From positions 18,750-73,524 of the forward strand of contig NZ_BMOS01000014.1 in the NCBI RefSeq assembly GCF_014647195.1: a DNA stretch of 54,775 nt, in the 5' to 3' direction. Numbering within the stretch: position 1 is the first letter of the stretch; each line of letters begins with the position of its first letter. The stretch is from Oceanobacillus indicireducens (GTDB lineage: Bacteria > Bacillota > Bacilli > Bacillales > Amphibacillaceae). The translations under genes and the position numbers were made by a program. Below are positions 32,763 through 41,537 of this stretch, one piece after another. The notes under the pieces are model-generated. The model saw nothing but the letters and a program-made list of their open reading frames with translations, was not told the DNA's origin and ran no database searches.

Positions 32763-34598
32763 TTATTTAACATATACTTCAGGACGTTTACCATCTTTTG
32801 TAATTCTTTTCTTGCCATACCCAGCACTCTTCAAGCGGCGACCAAATTCTGTATTACCTACAGCATTTAAACCATGTTCTTCACAGTAAGCGGCATACAT
32901 ACGATAGGCCGCACTAGTAACCTTTTCATTCATATCGTGTTCTTCTAAGAATGCTACAACACTATCGGACTCTACGAAATATTGTCTCGTAACATCTTCT
33001 ATCGTTTCGGACTTCGACAGATCACCATTCTTCAGTATCCTTTCTACCCCCGCAAGCGCAAGTTTGAGAAGGTAGCTTTTTGCATTCGGACTGGACAGTT
33101 TTTCATCAATGCTCACGTCACGCTCCTGGACAACCGCATCACACGGTATAATTTGCATCCTTCTTTTAATCCCACCAGACTTATCTTTAAAGACGGGCAA
33201 TTCGTTACAAGTAAAAACCAACGTTGCTTTATTGCTAAAAGCGATAGCTGTTTGGTATATGGGCCTAACCATCACCGGATCACCAGAAGCAATTGTTTTA
33301 AAGTTACTGGACTTGTCTAAATAAGAAGCGTCAATGTCATCCGCCACATTAAGGAGCGTACCAATCAAACTGTACACACTGGTATCATCTTCAAACTTAT
33401 CAAGCGGTACATTTGTGTGTAGCCCCTCAGCGAATGCCTGCAGCATCTTAATTAAAGTTGACTTTCCATTACTACCGGATTCTCCCCAAAAGAAGAATGA
33501 CTTGTGGGGAAATCCTTTTGTCATCAAAACATGGCCAAACATTTCCTCTATTACATTGCGTAAATCTTTCCGGTTACATGTAAACCAATTAAGGAAATTG
33601 TCCACATGCTCATCGTAAGCATCTTCTTTATAATCAATATTTAAGTAATATGGTGTAAAGCCTGGATCCACTTCAACCACTTCATTGTCATAAAGTACAT
33701 ATCCGTTCGCGAACTGTACGGGTAAATCGTCAGCATCTTGTAGTGTTGATTTAATCTGGAATAGATCAAGCAGCTGTTTATGTTGATTTGGTTTAAGGGC
33801 TATCAGTTTATCGATGGCTCTTAAGAGTAAATTATTATCATAAATAAAATGATCATCTTGCTTAAAGAAAAGTTTCCCTCGATATAAATGAATATCCAAT
33901 CTCTCCACCAGAACCTCGCTGGTCATAATAATATCTTTCGGGTCCAGATACTTTTGTTTGGTTGGAGCAGGGTTCTTATTTTTAACTGATTGGATAGTGT
34001 TTTTGAGTTCACGCTCATCAAGTGGTTTCGCGAATACGTATTTATTGATGAAATCGGCAAGTTCATTTAATGTTTCGCCGTCTAATGAGTATTGTTCTAA
34101 GGTCGACAACAAATGACTGTATAAGGCACTGTTTCGTCCTTGCCCGTCTGTCATTTGATAAATGTCATGCCTTAACTTGCTCGGGTAAAGAAGAAATGGC
34201 AGTTCTGGCAAGTCATTTATATTATCAAGATATTGCTCATTTTCCATTCGTCTTAGTTTGCCATTTTGTTTAATGGTGGCATGTGCCCTGGTGCCAGTCT
34301 TATAATCCACCTTTGCACCACTGACTGTTAATTTGTCGGTATAGTTACGAAATGGTGTTCGAATATTTTCTGCTGTTGGCCTCTTATACCACAGATGAAA
34401 CCCTCTGGTGGTATGTACTTTTAAAGTAGGATGGCTTGAATAAATCAAGCCACCTATGTCCGTGTAATCATCAAAATCTACTACAATAATATCTTTATTT
34501 AAAATGACCCCTGCATCATCATAATTTTTATGATCTGTTGAAAAAGTCTTAAAGTCATGCTTCGGTACCTTGCCATCTAATTCGATAAAACGAAGCAA
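32763..34598 (-). CDS. Primase-helicase (prim-pol plus D5/SF3 helicase)
   Basis: 611 residues. The N-terminal part has an archaeo-eukaryotic primase look (IVVDFDDYTDIGG with DxD, TTRGFHLWYKRP). The middle is a D5_N-like region. The C-terminal SF3 helicase has Walker A FFWGESGSNGKSTLIKMLQA near residue 375 and ATLVFTCNELPVF (sensor). It should open and prime the origin that lies just downstream. Start TTG 34598 follows AGAGGTGA. Confidence 0.92.
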   Translation of the reverse strand: MLRFIELDGKVPKHDFKTFSTDHKNYDDAGVILNKDIIVVDFDDYTDIGGLIYSSHPTLKVHTTRGFHLWYKRPTAENIRTPFRNYTDKLTVSGAKVDYKTGTRAHATIKQNGKLRRMENEQYLDNINDLPELPFLLYPSKLRHDIYQMTDGQGRNSALYSHLLSTLEQYSLDGETLNELADFINKYVFAKPLDERELKNTIQSVKNKNPAPTKQKYLDPKDIIMTSEVLVERLDIHLYRGKLFFKQDDHFIYDNNLLLRAIDKLIALKPNQHKQLLDLFQIKSTLQDADDLPVQFANGYVLYDNEVVEVDPGFTPYYLNIDYKEDAYDEHVDNFLNWFTCNRKDLRNVIEEMFGHVLMTKGFPHKSFFFWGESGSNGKSTLIKMLQAFAEGLHTNVPLDKFEDDTSVYSLIGTLLNVADDIDASYLDKSSNFKTIASGDPVMVRPIYQTAIAFSNKATLVFTCNELPVFKDKSGGIKRRMQIIPCDAVVQERDVSIDEKLSSPNAKSYLLKLALAGVERILKNGDLSKSETIEDVTRQYFVESDSVVAFLEEHDMNEKVTSAAYRMYAAYCEEHGLNAVGNTEFGRRLKSAGYGKKRITKDGKRPEVYVK

Positions 34599-34647
34599 GC
34601 AATCACCTCTTTTCTATGGTGCGATGTGGTATAATAGAATAAATTAA

Positions 34648-35151
34648 TCAATACCCACTACTACCAAAACCGTTCGAACCTCGTTCTGTTTCTGGTAGTT
34701 TTTCTATTTCATAGGCATGTACTTCCGGTAACTTCTGAATAACCAGCTGGGCTAGTTTGTCGCCTTTTCGTATTACGTACGAACCATATATTTCCGTATC
34801 TCTTGTTGCGGATCCATTAATATAAAAACCATATCTGTGAAAAGCACCGTTTGGCATTCTTCCGTTATGAATATTATCTACAAGGATACAAATTTCTCCC
34901 GTATACGAATTATCAATCGTTCCAAGCTGCACTCTTAATTTTGTTTTACTTGTCACACCACTTCTTGGTCTTACCTGTGCTTCATATCCATCAGGTAGAT
35001 TAATTGCTATTCCTGTTTTGACAACTATTGTTTCACCAGGGTCAATAATCACGTCCTCATTTGCAAATAAATCAAAACCTGAATCACTGTAGTGTGCCCT
35101 TGCTGGCAAAATTGCATCATCTGCTAGTTTCTTGAAACCTACTTTAATCAT
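34648..35151 (-). CDS. dut: dUTPase
   Basis: 167 residues with all five trimeric dUTPase motifs: ARAHYSDSGFDL, RPRSGVTSK, LGTIDNSYTGEI, GDKLAQLVIQKL and RGSNGFGSSG. It hydrolyses dUTP and keeps uracil out of phage DNA. Its ATG overlaps the stop of the zinc-ribbon gene upstream. An insertion between motifs 3 and 4 (IHNGRMPNGAFHRYGFYING) makes it slightly longer than the usual ~145 residues. Confidence 0.95.
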   Translation of the reverse strand: MIKVGFKKLADDAILPARAHYSDSGFDLFANEDVIIDPGETIVVKTGIAINLPDGYEAQVRPRSGVTSKTKLRVQLGTIDNSYTGEICILVDNIHNGRMPNGAFHRYGFYINGSATRDTEIYGSYVIRKGDKLAQLVIQKLPEVHAYEIEKLPETERGSNGFGSSGY

Positions 35152-35270
35152 TCAGATTCACCTTCCAATTCCTCATAACATTCATCACAATACAATTCAT
35201 GTCCAATATTTTTCATACGATCAAATTCGCAGATTTCCCCGCATTCTGGGCATGGTGTAGGCATATTCAT
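35148..35270 (-). CDS. 40-residue zinc-ribbon microprotein
   Basis: Starts MNMPTPCPECGEICEFDRMK and continues to YCDECYEELEGESE. Two CxxC pairs (C7/C10, C28/C31) form a zinc ribbon. ATG 35270 overlaps the preceding stop (ATGA) and lies six bases after GGGAGGA; the stop overlaps the dUTPase start. Such tight coupling on both sides supports a real gene. Function unknown. Confidence 0.8.
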   Translation of the reverse strand: MNMPTPCPECGEICEFDRMKNIGHELYCDECYEELEGESE

Positions 35271-35533
35271 TCAGATTCCTCCCGACTCATTAAAATTCCA
35301 TAGCCAGCAATATCATTCCAAGCATTTTCGTTACCATGATTGCCATGGGCGATTCTCATTTGTTTATCGAACAGTCTAATAATCCCAAGCATATCTTTAT
35401 ACTGACCCGGTTTGATTCCATTCGGATAGAGTATGCTTAAAAATTCATCGCTCATATGGAAAGCATCACCGTACATTTTATTTTTTGATTGGACCAATTC
35501 CCCGATCCGTTTTCCTGTTTCAATGTAGTTCAT
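35267..35533 (-). CDS. Hypothetical protein resembling DUF6378/MazG-like phage proteins
   Basis: 88 residues. NKMYGDAFHMSDEFLSILYP, then DMLGIIRLFDKQMRIAHG and AWNDIAGYGILMSRE resemble the small DUF6378 helical family, related in fold to nucleotide pyrophosphohydrolases. Its place beside dUTPase would suit nucleotide metabolism; activity is uncertain. Confidence 0.7.
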   Translation of the reverse strand: MNYIETGKRIGELVQSKNKMYGDAFHMSDEFLSILYPNGIKPGQYKDMLGIIRLFDKQMRIAHGNHGNENAWNDIAGYGILMSREESE

Positions 35534-35536
35534 TGG

Positions 35537-35803
35537 TTAGTCTCCCTTCGGTCCTGAAAGTTGTTCTGGTGTTGCCCACTTCAATTCTCTACCTCTGGCT
35601 CTTCTCACATAAAAATAAGGACTAAGATACTCTAATCGCTCTTTAGCTTTTGCTTTAGATGCATAGAGTGCAGGTTTCTTTTTGTTCGGATAAGCAGTGA
35701 TCCAAGCACTCATTCTCTCACCTGTATAATAATCTCTAACCATTTTATCTCCCGCATAAAGTTTACCTGTGCCTTGTTCGGCAATTACATATAGTGGTCT
35801 CAT
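35537..35803 (-). CDS. Hypothetical phage protein
   Basis: 88 residues beginning MRPLYVIAEQGTGKLYAGDK. A basic mid-region (ASKAKAKERLEYL) and the aromatic YFYVRRARGRELKW segment are visible. The ATG overlaps the previous stop. Family not recognised. Confidence 0.65.
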   Translation of the reverse strand: MRPLYVIAEQGTGKLYAGDKMVRDYYTGERMSAWITAYPNKKKPALYASKAKAKERLEYLSPYFYVRRARGRELKWATPEQLSGPKGD

Positions 35804-36180
35804 TCTAATTCCTCCAACTCAACATTTATAATTTCCGGCATTTCTCCCAGCCGATCCTGTACAACTTTCCGTATTTTTTCCAGTTCTTCACCAAATGTGC
35901 CATGCTTCCTTATAATTTCCTCAATTCTTTCACCAACTTCATAAAAGAATTTAATTGTCCCTTCTTTCGTGGACATGAATAGATAATCAAAAATGTTCAC
36001 AGGAATGATCATAATTTTAGCTCCTGTCGTTACCTCGGATACGTTTAGTCGGTCCCCCTTACCAATCGGGATAGCGCAAAATTGGTAATCTCCTACCTGA
36101 ATGCCATGCCCGACGGCCGGTGTCCACTCTTTCATCGCTAGCCAGAATTGCTGGGGTTGCTCATTTACTGTTATTTTCAT
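35800..36180 (-). CDS. Hypothetical phage protein
   Basis: 126 residues starting MKITVNEQPQQFWLAMKEWT. The first half is beta-rich and the second half helical (YEVGERIEEIIRKHGTFGEE). ATG 36180 follows GGAGGGAA and overlaps the stop of the 47-residue gene (ATGA). The longer frame with an upstream ATG has no ribosome site. Function unknown. Confidence 0.68.
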   Translation of the reverse strand: MKITVNEQPQQFWLAMKEWTPAVGHGIQVGDYQFCAIPIGKGDRLNVSEVTTGAKIMIIPVNIFDYLFMSTKEGTIKFFYEVGERIEEIIRKHGTFGEELEKIRKVVQDRLGEMPEIINVELEELE

Positions 36181-36320
36181 TTCCCTCCACCCTTCCATTG
36201 ATTACTATGTTCAAGTACATAACGCCTACCAGATACATAAATAACAGTTGGAACATGTTTCTTCACTTTATCGACCTTCACAATTGGCCTATACTTTTCT
36301 CCTTTGGTGAATTTCCGCAT
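36177..36320 (-). CDS. 47-residue hypothetical protein after the polymerase
   Basis: Reads MRKFTKGEKYRPIVKVDKVK and ends EHSNQWKGGGK. It is basic and probably an SH3-like small beta fold. ATG 36320 immediately follows the polymerase stop and has AAGGGTGG nine bases upstream; the stop overlaps the next ATG. Too short for usual gene calling but well fitted into the operon. Confidence 0.75.
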   Translation of the reverse strand: MRKFTKGEKYRPIVKVDKVKKHVPTVIYVSGRRYVLEHSNQWKGGGK

Positions 36321-37982
36321 CTAAAATATCCACCCTTCAATTTCTTTAATGTACCAATTTAAATCAATGTGCCGTTTGTTTAATTTGTCTAGTGATTCAT
36401 TCCAAACCAAGCAATTCTCCGATGTATAAGGCACTTTTGTATATTTGGTTTCCGCGCCTTTTTTTGTTTTATAAATGGATCCGGCATATTTATCCCTGGA
36501 AGCAAACACGCGATTCACGTCTGGAAGCTTTTCAAAATGACTTGTATATGTCCCTTCAAGCAACGTATCTTCTTTCATTTCGTGTGCCATTCCGTCAAAT
36601 TTACCGGCTCTCACGACGTTTTGGAACCGTTCAAGTCTATTAGCCCTCCACTCGTTTAAAACCGTCCTATTTGGCTTAATTCCGTCCATATAGTAATCAA
36701 CTAATGCCTTATCAATAATCGTTAAGCTATTTCGCTCATAGTTCCCACCTTCATGGTTCGCAAACCGGCCACGAGCGTGTAACGTGTCATCGTCATATTT
36801 AATTACATAATTGTTTACATCGCGCTGGGCAATTTGTTTAATGTAATCAATCTCGAATTCTAGCGAATAGTGCTGCTCAAATAATTTCACGATTTTTAAA
36901 ATAGATTCTTTCATTACTGGCTCGTACTTGATAATAAGTCCATCCGTATTCGTTTGGATGAGTTCACAAAAATTCTCCAGGAGAAGTATCAAATGGGTTA
37001 GAATCAATTGACCATTAACTACTACATTATTAGCAGCTTGAGGATTATAAAGATTTGTCCACTTTGATTTTAATCCCCCATAGACAATGTTCGTAATCAA
37101 CTTGTATGCCTGTTCCTTGTTGTCCTCCTGGTTTTGTAATTCCCTTCTGGTGCTATATATCGCTTTATATCGCCCGAGCGCCTCCCCTGTTAAAAAGCCG
37201 TTGTTTAATATCAAAGAAGGATAATAGGACTTCACATCAATCTGCATGAAATGACCTTCTGAAGCATAATTATTTTTAGCTGCGTGTAAACCTCCAAACC
37301 CATAAATATGATCTAATCCAGCTAACTTAAAGGTGAACTTCTGTTTCTCCAAATCTTTAAAATCCCGACCACCCCGGAACTGTTTCTGTATATCTTGATA
37401 AAAATCAATAACAGGTTTGGGAAGTTCAGTCACAGTGAGCTGTTTATCAAAGGTGAGTTTCAACCGATCCGCATCTTTACCTTTTCGTGATTTTAAAACA
37501 TCACTAGCTAAATTAACTCGAGTCTTTTTTAAAGATGATGCCGGAAGTTTAAATTCTTTTACTACCTCGAATTTACTCGTAAAATAATCTTCTCGTTCAC
37601 TAAAGATAAATTGCATGGTTTTCAAATCTGTCTCAATATCTGTATTGGTAATGTCATAAGATAAATTAGCTTGAATTTCTTTTAAATCCAAATCGGGAAG
37701 CTCTTGTTTTAAGTCGATACTGATTGGATTTTGTAGATTTAAAGTGAAGCGTTTCTTACCTATTATTTTTTGTAACGAATCGTATGGATCCATGCCCTTT
37801 AAAATACTAGCAAGCAACTTATCATCCATGCTGTAATTGTTATAACCAACCAGGAAGTATGTTTGAGACAAAAGGCGCTCTAAAGCGCCCTTGTCTATAA
37901 TTGTTGTTATTTCATCATCTTTCATAAACACCGCTGACCAATCATTGTAGCTAGAAGCAGTTACTTTATAAAAAGTAAACAT
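36321..37982 (-). CDS. Short family B DNA polymerase
   Basis: 553 residues. Polymerase motifs are clear: A, MQIDVKSYYPSLILNNG near residue 247; B, KLITNIVYGGLKSKW near 293; C, LIQTNTDGLIIKYE near 338. The N-terminal region keeps a YNNYSMDDKLL segment like exonuclease motif II. It shows no convincing DxE of motif I, so proofreading may be absent. Most family B enzymes exceed 700 residues. Together with the primase-helicase it gives the phage its own replication core. Confidence 0.88.
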   Translation of the reverse strand: MFTFYKVTASSYNDWSAVFMKDDEITTIIDKGALERLLSQTYFLVGYNNYSMDDKLLASILKGMDPYDSLQKIIGKKRFTLNLQNPISIDLKQELPDLDLKEIQANLSYDITNTDIETDLKTMQFIFSEREDYFTSKFEVVKEFKLPASSLKKTRVNLASDVLKSRKGKDADRLKLTFDKQLTVTELPKPVIDFYQDIQKQFRGGRDFKDLEKQKFTFKLAGLDHIYGFGGLHAAKNNYASEGHFMQIDVKSYYPSLILNNGFLTGEALGRYKAIYSTRRELQNQEDNKEQAYKLITNIVYGGLKSKWTNLYNPQAANNVVVNGQLILTHLILLLENFCELIQTNTDGLIIKYEPVMKESILKIVKLFEQHYSLEFEIDYIKQIAQRDVNNYVIKYDDDTLHARGRFANHEGGNYERNSLTIIDKALVDYYMDGIKPNRTVLNEWRANRLERFQNVVRAGKFDGMAHEMKEDTLLEGTYTSHFEKLPDVNRVFASRDKYAGSIYKTKKGAETKYTKVPYTSENCLVWNESLDKLNKRHIDLNWYIKEIEGWIF

Positions 37983-37985
37983 GAC

Positions 37986-38795
37986 TTACTCAAACTGCGG
38001 TTCGTCACAAATGAAGTTTTGACCGCGTTTCCCTGTTTTTTTGTTTTCCCAGTTGGTTAACGTAAGGTCTACCTCTATTCCCACACCATTCTCGAAAGCA
38101 TCAACTAAACTAGTTTCTGGTGTTTCAAAATCCTCTGGATTCAATTCAACTCCTAATGCACCAGCTACACGTAGTGCTAGCTTGATATTCATGTTCATGA
38201 AACGTTCATTGTGGAAGGAAATCATCCCAAAGTATTTACGGCCTTCATAGCCTTCTGAAAGAATCTCAAACTGAAGAGATAACCATTCGAATCCACTGTC
38301 ATTAGTTCTCCATTCAACATTCTCAAGCATTGCTTCATATGTTCCTTCTGGTAGTTCTTCAAAGTCACTAACTGCACCTTTCTTTACGTCAAAACCTTCT
38401 GCTAAAATTTTTGCTGCTGCATCCATTAAACTCATATCTGATCGCTCCTCATTTATATTTAATATTTGTAGTAATTCTTTACATTGGTGCTCATTAAACG
38501 TTCCAATATGAGCATCTTTTTCCGATAAGTTCATGGCTTCTTGGAGCCATTTATAAGCCTTTCCCCGGCTCATTTCACCAGACTTCCATTTACGGTCAAA
38601 ATATTTATGACATTTCATTCTAAGTTCTCTTAGTTTGCCGTTGGCCATTGTCCCTAAAGGTGTTTTTCCTTTTCCATGCGTGCCTACCCTTGCATCACAA
38701 GGGCGGCATACGTAGAGATTAGTCCCATAATCTTGACCATAGAAGTCTTTACTGGAAAGAAATTCTGCTTGCTGATTACAATAAGGGCAGTGCAT
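37986..38795 (-). CDS. Fusion of DUF3268 zinc finger and DUF669 SSB-like protein
   Basis: 269 residues. Residues 1-110 are the DUF3268 zinc-finger domain (MHCPYCNQQAEFLSSKDFYG, VCRPCDARVGTHGKGKTPLG, KMSR-like GEMSRGKAYKWLQEAM). Residues 121-269 are DUF669, a probable single-strand DNA-binding/annealing partner (FEELPEGTYEAMLENVEWRT, RVAGALGVELNPEDFETPET). In-frame ATG 38435 with GAGGAG nine bases before it could give the DUF669 part alone (149 residues). The two domains are usually separate genes. Confidence 0.85.
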   Translation of the reverse strand: MHCPYCNQQAEFLSSKDFYGQDYGTNLYVCRPCDARVGTHGKGKTPLGTMANGKLRELRMKCHKYFDRKWKSGEMSRGKAYKWLQEAMNLSEKDAHIGTFNEHQCKELLQILNINEERSDMSLMDAAAKILAEGFDVKKGAVSDFEELPEGTYEAMLENVEWRTNDSGFEWLSLQFEILSEGYEGRKYFGMISFHNERFMNMNIKLALRVAGALGVELNPEDFETPETSLVDAFENGVGIEVDLTLTNWENKKTGKRGQNFICDEPQFE

Positions 38796-39725
38796 TTATT
38801 CAGTAGCCACTCTTCTACGTCTGCGACGTGGGGATGGATTGTCTTCTTTTTTGTCCTCTTTTTCTGGTTCAGTCGATTTATCTCCCTCAGGCTTAGAATC
38901 TTCTTTCTTGGTGTTGGTATCTTCTACCGCTTGTGCACGTTCCTGCTGTTTCAAAGCACGCTCCACTTCCTGCTGTTTTTCCTCTTCCTTCACAATGGCA
39001 TCTTGTTCTTTCTTAGAAGTTTTTTGGGAACGATCATAAGCACCGGACACCGTATCAAGTAATTTAGCAATGCGCTCATCGTCTACTTTGTCCCGAGTGT
39101 AATTCTTCCGTTTCGAATCAACTCTACGAATATAGTTTTTTCCAACCTTGCGGCATAGAATAGTGTAATCACTATTTCCATTGACAATATTCAACCATTT
39201 TAATTTTAGAGACGGCACATAACGCTCCACGTCATTTTCTGTAATGACATTGACCCTTGATAAGTAGAGGACATTCATCCCTGTTTTCATGGTCAATTCT
39301 TTCAATCTCATAACCAGGACCCGGACCATCATTTCATGTGTTTGGTGGCCTTTCCCCCAGCCAATATCACCAATGTTTTTAACTCCATGTTCTTCAATTA
39401 TTTCTTGTTCAAATAGAGTAACTACATCATCAATCACATCAATTACTATGGTTTCGAATGTATGGTTACCTGCTTCAAGTTCGGTGATAGCCTGAATCAA
39501 GATTTCACTTGCTGGTTTGGTGATTTCCCCTTTTGCATTTCGTTCGTTGCGAATATTGATAGACGGTGTTTCAATCATTTCAGCATTTCCATCGGTGTTC
39601 ATGTTTAATGGATTCGGAAACTCATCTGCAAAGTAGGTTTTACCATGCATGGTCCCCCCAAAGATCACAAAGTTACGCGGCGTTTCTTTTGCTACTTTCC
39701 TTTCATTCTTCGGCAAAATTGACAT
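38796..39725 (-). CDS. Sak4-like AAA/RecA-type ATPase
   Basis: 309 residues. P-loop FVIFGGTMHGKTYFADEFPN near residue 21 and Walker B-like FETIVIDVIDDVVTL; a phage family related to Sak4 single-strand annealing ATPases. The last 75 residues are charged and disordered, ending in SPRRRRRRVATE, likely DNA contacting. ATG 39725 follows GAGGAGG. Neighbours are the YqaJ nuclease and the SSB-like protein, which form a recombination set. Confidence 0.87.
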   Translation of the reverse strand: MSILPKNERKVAKETPRNFVIFGGTMHGKTYFADEFPNPLNMNTDGNAEMIETPSINIRNERNAKGEITKPASEILIQAITELEAGNHTFETIVIDVIDDVVTLFEQEIIEEHGVKNIGDIGWGKGHQTHEMMVRVLVMRLKELTMKTGMNVLYLSRVNVITENDVERYVPSLKLKWLNIVNGNSDYTILCRKVGKNYIRRVDSKRKNYTRDKVDDERIAKLLDTVSGAYDRSQKTSKKEQDAIVKEEEKQQEVERALKQQERAQAVEDTNTKKEDSKPEGDKSTEPEKEDKKEDNPSPRRRRRRVATE

Positions 39726-39726
39726 A

Positions 39727-41259
39727 TTATTTTTCCTCCTCAACAATTTTGAAAGTCATATTGTTTTGCTTCATAAAAGCTTCCAATGCATCAAGCTGTG
39801 ATTCCGTTCCAACCACTTCATAAACCTCAATGAATTGCTCTTCATCCTCTGTTGGTGGTTTAATTTCTTGCTTGAACTCGTTGTGCATTTTCTCGGCACC
39901 AGCCATCCGTTTTTCTTTTAATTCTTTTTCTCGCTTTTGCTCTAACTGGTTAATGGCATTCTTTGCATCATCTTCAATGATCTGTTTAATCTCATCATTT
40001 TCTTTATGACCAATTAAATGTATATAACTACTTTCTAAGAGTTCGGTACCCAGCTTTAAATTGGTAATTTCTACATGTTGCTTAATAAGTTCTTTTTGTG
40101 TTTCTTCCGTTAGCTTTTGGGCAATGATTGCATTCGCCTGCTCGTGTAACTCCTCTTCAATCGATTTAAGAGTAGTAGATTTGTTAAGGAAACGATCTTC
40201 AATCACAAGTTGGTCCGCAATCTCATCCGCAAGCTGTAAATCGTCGATGACTTGATTACGAATACCCTCCACCTTGATCCGTTTCTCCTCACGTTGTTTC
40301 TCATCAAAATCTTTTGACTGTTCCAGAAGAGGATCAATGACAGAATCAAACTTTTCATTCAATTTTTTAGTCAGTGCTTCAAACTCTTTAATTGGTTCTG
40401 TCAGTTGTTTCTTCGTTTTGACCCGGTACTGATCAACTAAGCGCTTGCCTTTTCGTAAATCAGCAATGACCTTGTTGCATTCCTTCGCTTCTTTTTCTGT
40501 GAAGGTTAAACCCTCATACTTTTTAAGATTTTCTTCAAGTTGCTTTTCAATCTCTTCATAGTTAAATTCAATGACAGCTGGTTCAAATTTGACCGTTTTT
40601 ACTTCTAACTCTGTAGCCATCGGCCTTTTCCCTCCCGGAATAATATTTTCTGGTAAACAGTTGTTATAGTCCCATTCGCTTGCACCACGATTGTTAGAAA
40701 GCCAATCGCATCTTTTCCAAAATAGTTCAATTTCATGAAGTAGGTTCTTTATGAAATCATCATCACGTTTTACGATAATAGAAGTGTCTAATCTTTTAGC
40801 ATCAAATTCCAAATTGAAATCTGCCGGCCGTTCATATAGTGCAAGAACACCTTGTTCTAAGCCATTTGCAAACATGTAAGCCTGCATCTGTGCTTTATAG
40901 ACTTCTATGGTTGGTACAGCGCCATGTGTCTTTATTTCAAGTAATGTTTTTGCATCATAATCCACACCGTCTGTGTTGGCCCGAATACTGTTTTCTTCAT
41001 CGATGGTAGATGTTTCTACAAATTCATAGTCGGTAGTGAGATTGATATACTCCCGAATCTGTGGCTCCATTGCATGGCCGTAAGCTGTATATTCGTTTCC
41101 TTGGAAATCCGATTTCGTGATACCAACTTTTTCACTTGCTAGTTCGTACTGTGTTTTAAATTTACTTAATCCAAGGATGACCGGAACGTCGGAACCACCA
41201 ACATATTTATGGCGGTTCTCTGTTACGTTCGGTTCGTCGCGTTGGAGAAGGGAACTCAT
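39727..41259 (-). CDS. YqaJ-type recombination exonuclease fused to DUF1351
   Basis: 510 residues. Residues 15-205 are a YqaJ/lambda-exonuclease domain (KYVGGSDVPVILGLSKFKTQ, AMEPQIREYI, NTDGVDYDAKTLLEIKTHGA with D and ExK, YKAQMQAYMF). Residues 215-490 are a coiled-coil DUF1351 region (FEPAVIEFNYEEIEKQLEEN, TFTEKEAKECNKVIADLRKG). In many lactic-acid-bacteria phages these are separate genes. The nuclease would trim DNA ends for the annealing proteins encoded next. Its ATG overlaps the previous stop. Confidence 0.9.
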   Translation of the reverse strand: MSSLLQRDEPNVTENRHKYVGGSDVPVILGLSKFKTQYELASEKVGITKSDFQGNEYTAYGHAMEPQIREYINLTTDYEFVETSTIDEENSIRANTDGVDYDAKTLLEIKTHGAVPTIEVYKAQMQAYMFANGLEQGVLALYERPADFNLEFDAKRLDTSIIVKRDDDFIKNLLHEIELFWKRCDWLSNNRGASEWDYNNCLPENIIPGGKRPMATELEVKTVKFEPAVIEFNYEEIEKQLEENLKKYEGLTFTEKEAKECNKVIADLRKGKRLVDQYRVKTKKQLTEPIKEFEALTKKLNEKFDSVIDPLLEQSKDFDEKQREEKRIKVEGIRNQVIDDLQLADEIADQLVIEDRFLNKSTTLKSIEEELHEQANAIIAQKLTEETQKELIKQHVEITNLKLGTELLESSYIHLIGHKENDEIKQIIEDDAKNAINQLEQKREKELKEKRMAGAEKMHNEFKQEIKPPTEDEEQFIEVYEVVGTESQLDALEAFMKQNNMTFKIVEEEK

Positions 41260-41537
41260 ATATTAATCACTCCGTCCCATTCTTTGAATTCTTTTTCAAA
41301 ACGGTTTTGTGCTTCGAGTCGTTTATTTTGATTAAAGATTTCGGTGTGAATTCCTCTTACTGCTTCTTCTACCAATCTAACCAATGGAAATGCACCTGCA
41401 TTATTGAACATTGTACTTTTTACAATCTCGTTTTTATAAGTGATCGTTATTCTGTAACGGAATGGAAACAATATGTTTGGATCATGACTTGCAGTAACTT
41501 GATATTTATGACCATCTATTGAAACGGTTTTATTCAC
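41256..41537 (-). CDS. Hypothetical phage protein
   Basis: 93 residues, beta-rich start (MNKTVSIDGHKYQVTASHDP) and helical end. GTG 41537 overlaps the helicase stop (GTGA), and the stop overlaps the next ATG. Family not recognised. Its place in the recombination block suggests a small accessory factor. Confidence 0.65.
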   Translation of the reverse strand: MNKTVSIDGHKYQVTASHDPNILFPFRYRITITYKNEIVKSTMFNNAGAFPLVRLVEEAVRGIHTEIFNQNKRLEAQNRFEKEFKEWDGVINI

